Source of the DNA: Desulfovibrio sp.
Lineage (GTDB): Bacteria; Desulfobacterota; Desulfovibrionia; Desulfovibrionales; Desulfovibrionaceae
Length of the DNA: 9,889 nucleotides
Assembly: GCA_031282465.1 (NCBI GenBank)
Contig: JAITDR010000064.1
Location: forward strand, 1-9,889
Direction: 5' to 3'
This document shows, piece by piece, positions 6,547 to 9,889 of the stretch. Numbering within the stretch: the first letter of the stretch is position 1; each line of letters begins with the position of its first letter. Made by a program: the position numbers and the translations under genes. Below the pieces are notes generated by a model that worked only from the letters and a program-made list of their open reading frames with translations, had not been told where the DNA came from and did no database searches.

Positions 6547-7194
6547 ATGGGTCAGAAAGTCAATCCCTTCGGTTTCAGGCTCGGGTACAACAAGAACTGG
6601 CAGTCCCGCTGGTACAGCAAAAAGGAATATCCGGCCTATGTGCTGGAGGATCACAAGATCCGCGAGTATGTGAAAAAGCTCCTGTACGCCTCGGGGCTGG
6701 CGCGCATTGAAATAGAACGGCCCGGCGACAAGGCGCGGCTCATCCTCTCCACGGCGCGACCCGGCATCGTCATCGGACGCAAGGGCGTGGAAATTGAAAA
6801 GCTGCGCACGGATTTGCGTAAACGCTTCGGTCGCGACTTTACCATAGAAGTGAATGAGATCCGCCGCCCGGAAATAGAGGCCCAGCTTGTGGCCGAGGGA
6901 GTTGCCCAGCAGCTTGAGCGCCGCGTGGCCTTCCGCCGCGCCATGAAACGTACGGTTTCCATGGCCCGCAAATTCGGGGCCGAAGGCATTAAAATCGGCT
7001 GCGCCGGCCGGCGGGCCGGCGCGGAAATTGCCCGCAGCGAGTGGTACCGCGACGGGCGCGTGCCCCTGCAGACATTGAGGGCGGACATTGACTACGGGTA
7101 TGCCGAGGCCAAAACCACCTACGGCATCATCGGGGTCAAGGTGTGGGTCTTCAAGGGGGAAATCCTGGACCACGAGGTATTCGGCAATGCTTAG
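6547..7194 (+). CDS. rpsC: 30S ribosomal protein S3
   Basis: 215 residues (233 in E. coli, which has a longer lysine-rich tail). S3 forms part of the mRNA entry channel and its helicase. The start [12 protein letters not shown] (2-13) is standard and fixes the ATG at 6547 over an in-frame ATG at 6523 inside rplV; AGGA at 6535-6538 has 8-nt spacing. The KH domain has GIVIGRKG (73-80). The C-terminal domain has [17 protein letters not shown] and [21 protein letters not shown]. The motif usually written GRLGGAEIAR reads [10 protein letters not shown], so a Leu is replaced by Arg, and the DNA there forms an 11-bp hairpin (6999-7024). The last 8 nt overlap rplP. Confidence 0.96.
   Translation: MGQKVNPFGFRLGYNKNWQSRWYSKKEYPAYVLEDHKIREYVKKLLYASGLARIEIERPGDKARLILSTARPGIVIGRKGVEIEKLRTDLRKRFGRDFTIEVNEIRRPEIEAQLVAEGVAQQLERRVAFRRAMKRTVSMARKFGAEGIKIGCAGRRAGAEIARSEWYRDGRVPLQTLRADIDYGYAEAKTTYGIIGVKVWVFKGEILDHEVFGNA
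6999..7024 (+). repeat. Very stable GC hairpin inside rpsC
   Basis: GCGCCGGCC (7001-7009) and GGCCGGCGC (7014-7022) are perfect reverse complements around a 4-nt loop. A T-G wobble and a further C-G pair extend the stem to 11 bp (6999-7024). It lies in the coding sequence over the altered GRRAG motif of S3, about 165 nt before the rplP start. No T-tract follows, so it is not an intrinsic terminator. Confidence 0.75.
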
Positions 7195-7603
7195 TCCCAA
7201 AAGAACAAAATTCCGCAAGCTGCAGAAAGGCCGTCTCAAGGGCCCGGCCACGCGCGGAGCGGACGTGGCCTTCGGCGATGTCGGTCTGAAAGCCCTGGAA
7301 CACGGCAAGCTGACCGGCCAGCAGATAGAAGCCGCGCGTATCGCCATGATGCGCCACATCCGACGCGGCGGCAAGGTCTGGATCCGCGTTTTCCCGGACC
7401 GTTCCTACACCTCGAAGCCGCTTGAAGTGCGCATGGGCAAGGGCAAAGGCGCACCCGCCGGCTGGTATGCGGCCGTGAAGCCCGGGCGCATCCTCTACGA
7501 ATTGAAGGGCGTGTCCATGGAACTGGCGCGTGAAGCGTTGACCCGCGCGGCGCACAAGCTGCCCGTCAAGACGCGCATCGTCGCCAGGGAGGATCTCGCA
7601 TGA
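7187..7603 (+). CDS. rplP: 50S ribosomal protein L16
   Basis: 138 residues (136 in E. coli). L16 organises the A-site region of 23S rRNA and contacts the tRNA elbow. The opening [16 protein letters not shown] (1-16) fixes the start at 7187; the frame is open further upstream, inside rpsC, but family proteins begin exactly here. Other signatures are RQIEAAR-like text ([10 protein letters not shown], 45-54), [11 protein letters not shown] (61-71) and VRMGKGKG (81-88). Arg82 matches E. coli Arg81, the residue hydroxylated by the YcfD/RoxA oxygenase. The start overlaps the rpsC stop by 8 nt (ATGCTTAG) with GAGGT at 7174-7178, indicating translational coupling to S3. Confidence 0.97.
   Translation: MLSPKRTKFRKLQKGRLKGPATRGADVAFGDVGLKALEHGKLTGQQIEAARIAMMRHIRRGGKVWIRVFPDRSYTSKPLEVRMGKGKGAPAGWYAAVKPGRILYELKGVSMELAREALTRAAHKLPVKTRIVAREDLA
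7586..7593 (+). promoter_or_regulatory. Strong ribosome-binding site for the extended L29
   Basis: AGGGAGGA, near-perfectly complementary to the 16S 3' end, lies 6 nt before the ATG at 7600, which overlaps the rplP stop as ATGA. It is one of the best sites in the window. By contrast, the internal ATG at 7765, where ordinary L29 would begin, has no comparable site. Confidence 0.8.
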
Positions 7604-7971
7604 GCAGGGCGCCGCACAAAATCAAAAAACGCGAGGCCTGGCGCGCCAAAGGCAAGGCCGGCGGTCCCGCCCCCCGCCCGGGCAAAGGCCGCGCCGTCGC
7701 GCGTGAAGCCGCGCGCTGCAATATCAGCCTCGACCTTGCCCGCAGAAAAGCCGTCGGACGCGCTATGCGCGAATTTGAAAAACTGGGCGACGGAGAACTG
7801 CAGACGCGCTTGGACGACGCGCGCAAGGAGCTTTTTCGCCTGCGCTTCCGCAGGGCAACGGGACAACTGGAAGATACCGCACAGCCCGGCCGGCTGCGCA
7901 GACGCATTGCCCGCATACTGACGCTCATCAGGCAAAAGGAAACGGTGGCGCACGATGAACGCGCATCTTGA
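7600..7971 (+). CDS. rpmC: 50S ribosomal protein L29 with 55-residue basic N-terminal extension
   Basis: 123 residues, against 60-70 for usual L29. The C-terminal part, from about residue 56 ([13 protein letters not shown]), is a normal L29: a two-helix hairpin with [16 protein letters not shown] (about 77-92) and [15 protein letters not shown] (about 100-114). L29 binds 23S domain I by the tunnel exit, next to L23. Residues 1-55 have no counterpart I know: 17 Lys/Arg against 3 acidic residues, Gly/Ala/Pro-rich at 16-34, probably disordered, with one Cys (Cys40). The extension is in frame without stops and its codons favour G or C at the third position, like the neighbours. The start is supported by AGGGAGGA and the 4-nt ATGA overlap with rplP. 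The alternative is a normal 68-residue L29 from ATG 7765 after a 161-nt untranslated gap, which lacks a good ribosome-binding site. Confidence 0.88.
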   Translation: MSRAPHKIKKREAWRAKGKAGGPAPRPGKGRAVAREAARCNISLDLARRKAVGRAMREFEKLGDGELQTRLDDARKELFRLRFRRATGQLEDTAQPGRLRRRIARILTLIRQKETVAHDERAS

Positions 7972-8221
7972 ACACAAAAAGGGCCGCTCCCTGGTGGGCA
8001 CGGTGGTCAGCAACAAAAACGACAAAACCATCGTCGTGCGCGTCGAGACACTGGTCCGCCATCCCCTGTTGAAAAAATTCATCCGCCGGCACAAAAAATT
8101 CACGGCGCATGACCCCGACAACGCATGCGGCATGGGCGACAAGGTGAAAATCATTGAATACCGCCCCCTGTCCCGCAACAAGCGCTGGCACTTGGTTTCC
8201 GTCCTGGAAAAGGCCGTCTGA
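7955..8221 (+). CDS. rpsQ: 30S ribosomal protein S17
   Basis: 88 residues (84 in E. coli). S17 is an early-assembly protein of the 30S body that binds 16S helices 7 and 11. The core is clear: [19 protein letters not shown] (13-31), [18 protein letters not shown] (about 36-53), [18 protein letters not shown] (about 61-78). The ATG at 7955 makes a 17-nt overlap with the end of rpmC. GGTGG at 7944-7948 with 6-nt spacing is the likely ribosome-binding site; an AAAGGA further up is 14 nt away. No later start would preserve the full N-terminal strand with comparable signals. It is the last gene of the S10 operon in the E. coli arrangement. Confidence 0.95.
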   Translation: MNAHLEHKKGRSLVGTVVSNKNDKTIVVRVETLVRHPLLKKFIRRHKKFTAHDPDNACGMGDKVKIIEYRPLSRNKRWHLVSVLEKAV

Positions 8222-8271
8222 CGCCGCGTGGATGCGGTTGCGACGGTGAGCCGGCATAAGGAGTCCCGTTC

Positions 8272-8640
8272 ATGATACAGGTTGAATCTTCCCTTGAAGT
8301 CGCCGACAATTCCGGCGCGAAAAGCGTTGCCTGCATCAAGGTGCTGGGCGGTTCCAAGCGCCGCTACGCATCGGTCGGGGACATCATCGTGGTTTCGGTC
8401 AAGGATGCCATGCCGCACAGCAAGGTGAAGAAAGGGGAAGTCATGCAGGCCGTTGTGGTGCGCACCGCCAAGGAACTGCGCCGCATGGACGGCTCCTACA
8501 TCAAATTCGACACCAACGCCGCCGTTTTGCTGACCAAGCAGGGCGAACCCATAGGCACGCGCATCTTCGGACCCGTTGCCCGCGAACTGCGCGCCAAAAA
8601 TTTTATGAAAATCGTCTCCCTGGCCCCCGAAGTGTTGTAG
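8272..8640 (+). CDS. rplN: 50S ribosomal protein L14
   Basis: 122 residues (123 in E. coli). L14 lies at the subunit interface with L19, forms bridges to 16S h14, and is the binding site of the silencing factor RsfS. The start [17 protein letters not shown] is the canonical opening. [21 protein letters not shown] (about 26-46) and the end block [15 protein letters not shown] and [13 protein letters not shown] are also typical. AAGGAG at 8258-8263 has 8-nt spacing. The gap of 50 nt before it is the largest so far in the gene run and matches the S10/spc boundary of E. coli, but no promoter or terminator is visible there. Confidence 0.97.
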   Translation: MIQVESSLEVADNSGAKSVACIKVLGGSKRRYASVGDIIVVSVKDAMPHSKVKKGEVMQAVVVRTAKELRRMDGSYIKFDTNAAVLLTKQGEPIGTRIFGPVARELRAKNFMKIVSLAPEVL

Positions 8641-8650
8641 GAGCGCCGCC

Positions 8651-9013
8651 ATGAAACAATTTCGCATCCATACGGACGACGTGGTGCAGGTCGTCGCCGG
8701 CAAGGACAAAGGCAAAGTCGGCCGGGTTCTCAAGGTGTTGCACAAAAAAGACCGCGTTCTGGTGGAAAAAGTGAATATTGCCGTGCGCCACGTCAAGCCG
8801 AATCCTCAGGTACAGCAGCCCGGCGGCCGCATTGAGAAAGAAATGCCTCTGCATGTGTCCAATGTCATGCTTCAATGCCCGGTCTGCAATCACGCAACGC
8901 GTGTGGGCTACCGCTATCTGGAGGAGACGAAGGACGGCAAAAGCGAGCGCAAACGAGTGCGCTTCTGCAAAAAATGCAACGAAGTACTGGCTCAGGGTGG
9001 TAAGAAGATATGA
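8651..9013 (+). CDS. rplX: 50S ribosomal protein L24, four-cysteine (zinc-ribbon) form
   Basis: 120 residues (104 in E. coli). L24 is one of the two assembly-initiator proteins of the 50S and lies near the tunnel exit. The KOW motif is clear: [21 protein letters not shown] (9-29), followed by [14 protein letters not shown]. The C-terminal part has CPVC (76-79) and CKKC (106-109), a likely zinc ribbon found in many bacterial L24 proteins and absent from the E. coli one. AGGAG at 8639-8643, overlapping the rplN stop, has 7-nt spacing. The stop overlaps the rplE start as ATGA, so no untranslated spacer exists at the place where S8 binds to repress the spc operon in E. coli. Confidence 0.96.
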   Translation: MKQFRIHTDDVVQVVAGKDKGKVGRVLKVLHKKDRVLVEKVNIAVRHVKPNPQVQQPGGRIEKEMPLHVSNVMLQCPVCNHATRVGYRYLEETKDGKSERKRVRFCKKCNEVLAQGGKKI

Positions 9014-9549
9014 CGCGCCTTGAAAAAGAATACCGCGAGAAGATAGCGCCGGGGCTGCAGAAAGAATTCGGCTACAAGAGCGCAATGCAGATCCCCGGTA
9101 TAGAAAAAATCGCCCTGAACATCGGCTTGGGCGCCGCCTCGCAGAACAACAAGCTGATGGAAGAAGCTGTGTCGGAACTCACCGCCATAGCCGGGCAGAA
9201 AGCCATCGTCACCCGCGCCCGGAAATCCATAGCCGCCTTCAAGCTGCGCGAGGGCATGCCCATCGGTTGCCGCGTCACCCTGCGCGGGCCCAAGATGTGG
9301 GATTTTCTCGACAAACTGCTCAATTTCGCCCTGCCTCGCGTGCGCGACTTCCGCGGCATTCCGGACAGGGGCTTTGACGGCCGCGGCAACTTTACCCTGG
9401 GCATCAAGGAACACACTATTTTTCCGGAGCTGGAGATAGACCGTGTGGACAACCCCAAGGGGATGAACATCACCATCGTCACCACGGCGGCTTCCGACAA
9501 AGAAGGCAAGCAGCTTCTGGAACAACTGGGGATGCCTTTCAGAAAATGA
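9010..9549 (+). CDS. rplE: 50S ribosomal protein L5
   Basis: 179 residues, the same as E. coli. L5 binds 5S rRNA with L18 and L25 in the central protuberance and contacts P-site tRNA and S13. Recognisable parts are the N-terminal [19 protein letters not shown] (3-21), [16 protein letters not shown] (about 28-43), the [25 protein letters not shown] block (about 68-92), and the C-terminal [24 protein letters not shown] and [10 protein letters not shown]. The start overlaps rplX by 4 nt. GGTGG at 8997-9001 has 8-nt spacing, and translation is presumably coupled to L24. Confidence 0.97.
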   Translation: MTRLEKEYREKIAPGLQKEFGYKSAMQIPGIEKIALNIGLGAASQNNKLMEEAVSELTAIAGQKAIVTRARKSIAAFKLREGMPIGCRVTLRGPKMWDFLDKLLNFALPRVRDFRGIPDRGFDGRGNFTLGIKEHTIFPELEIDRVDNPKGMNITIVTTAASDKEGKQLLEQLGMPFRK

Positions 9550-9572
9550 ACCGCGTTCGGCATCCGGAAAGC

Positions 9573-9592
9573 GCGGCGGGATGTCGCGCCGC
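9573..9592 (+). repeat. GC hairpin in the rplE-rpsN spacer
   Basis: GCGGCG (9573-9578) pairs with CGCCGC (9587-9592) over an 8-nt loop. No T-tract follows, so it is not an intrinsic terminator. It lies in the 107-nt gap, the widest in the gene run. Confidence 0.55.
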
Positions 9593-9611
9593 AGACGCCG
9601 GGCTGAAAGCG

Positions 9612-9632
9612 CACGGAAGCGGTTTTGCCGTG
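9612..9632 (+). repeat. Second hairpin in the rplE-rpsN spacer
   Basis: CACGG (9612-9616) pairs with CCGTG (9628-9632) over an 11-nt loop. It ends 10 nt before the AAGGAG of rpsN, so it could affect ribosome access or stabilise the 5' side of the gene. Confidence 0.4.
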
Positions 9633-9642
9633 AAAATCGTAT

Positions 9643-9648
9643 AAGGAG
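9643..9648 (+). promoter_or_regulatory. Ribosome-binding site deciding the TTG start of S14
   Basis: AAGGAG is 8 nt from the TTG at 9657 but only 3 nt from the out-of-frame ATG at 9652, which would read just nine codons before a stop. Spacing and frame both favour TTG. Confidence 0.8.
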
Positions 9649-9656
9649 AACATGCC

Positions 9657-9842
9657 TTGTCCCGTACTTCCCTTGAAGTGAAAGCCGCGCGCAGGCCCAA
9701 GTTCAGTTCCCGCGGCTACAACAGGTGCCCGATTTGCGGTCGTCCGCGCGCGTTCATGCGTAAATTCGGGCTTTGCCGCATTTGTTTCAGAAACATGTCG
9801 TTGCGCGGCGAGCTTCCCGGCGTACGCAAATCAAGCTGGTAA
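9657..9842 (+). CDS. rpsN: 30S ribosomal protein S14, zinc-binding short form
   Basis: 61 residues, the short zinc-type S14 (the zinc-free form is about 100). S14 is a late-assembly protein of the 30S head, between S3 and S10. The zinc knuckle is CPIC (24-27) and CRIC (40-43), followed by the conserved end [18 protein letters not shown]. It begins at TTG: the reading frame has a stop (TAA) at 9642-9644 and no ATG or GTG between, so TTG is the only usable start that gives the full N-terminus. The position between L5 and S8 matches the spc operon. A zinc-free paralogue induced by zinc starvation could exist elsewhere in the genome but is not in this window. Confidence 0.95.
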   Translation: MSRTSLEVKAARRPKFSSRGYNRCPICGRPRAFMRKFGLCRICFRNMSLRGELPGVRKSSW

Positions 9843-9866
9843 GCGGATGTTTTCAAGGAGTGTTGC

Positions 9867-9889
9867 ATGTTGACCGATCCCATTGCCGA
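9867..9889 (+). CDS. rpsH: 30S ribosomal protein S8, first codons only
   Basis: Only seven full codons (MLTDPIA) are in the window. The text matches the S8 N-terminus, and the position after rpsN is where rpsH lies in the spc operon. AAGGAG at 9855-9860 has 6-nt spacing. S8 organises the 16S central domain and in E. coli represses the spc operon by binding its mRNA. Identity rests on few residues plus gene order. Confidence 0.85.

Noticed and set aside
8222..8271. Separate spc operon promoter between rpsQ and rplN
   Set aside because: A TTGCGA at 8238-8243 has no -10 at the correct distance, and the only stem is four base pairs; the gap seems to be plain spacer.

Overview
This window is a high-GC bacterial chromosome segment. 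It holds the start of the main ribosomal-protein cluster, the S10 operon running into the spc operon, with two unrelated genes upstream. The encoded ribosomal proteins look like those of a sulfate-reducing deltaproteobacterium of the Desulfovibrio type: a 61-residue zinc-type S14, a four-cysteine L24, and the L22 and L2 signature stretches. That assignment rests on remembered family sequences, not on a search.

Layout. Positions 1-911 (minus strand) hold the first 303 codons of histidinol-phosphate aminotransferase (hisC), cut by the window edge. A 206-bp divergent spacer (912-1117) carries a reasonable sigma70-type promoter for the next gene. Positions 1118-2695 (plus) encode a 525-residue AAA-type ATPase with a C-terminal PD-(D/E)XK nuclease-like domain, of unknown function. 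Positions 2696-3131 have no convincing gene. They hold a good sigma70 promoter (TTGACC, 17 bp, TATAGG) with an A/T-rich upstream element and a GC-rich discriminator, then a leader of about 310 nt that can fold into several hairpins. A long-range helix and a local terminator-like hairpin with a T6CT4 tract share bases there, just ahead of the rpsJ Shine-Dalgarno.

From 3132 to the end the order is rpsJ, rplC, rplD, rplW, rplB, rpsS, rplV, rpsC, rplP, rpmC, rpsQ, rplN, rplX, rplE, rpsN and the first 23 nt of rpsH. This is the classical bacterial order, all on the plus strand, with gaps mostly of 8-15 nt and overlaps at rpsC/rplP (8 nt), rplP/rpmC (4 nt), rpmC/rpsQ (17 nt) and rplX/rplE (4 nt). 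The products are structural parts of both ribosomal subunits and are probably made from one long transcript started at about 2818, with translational coupling in the tight or overlapping joints. No promoter was seen at the S10/spc junction.

The main departures from textbook are: an L29 gene whose only well-supported start gives a 55-residue basic N-terminal extension; the S10 leader with mutually exclusive structures; a very stable 11-bp hairpin inside rpsC at a point where a conserved S3 motif is altered; a 107-nt hairpin-bearing gap between rplE and rpsN, while the rplX/rplE junction, where S8 binds in E. coli, has no spacer; and a TTG start for S14 with a decoy out-of-frame ATG 5 nt upstream. 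I see no IS element, CRISPR array, tRNA or rRNA.
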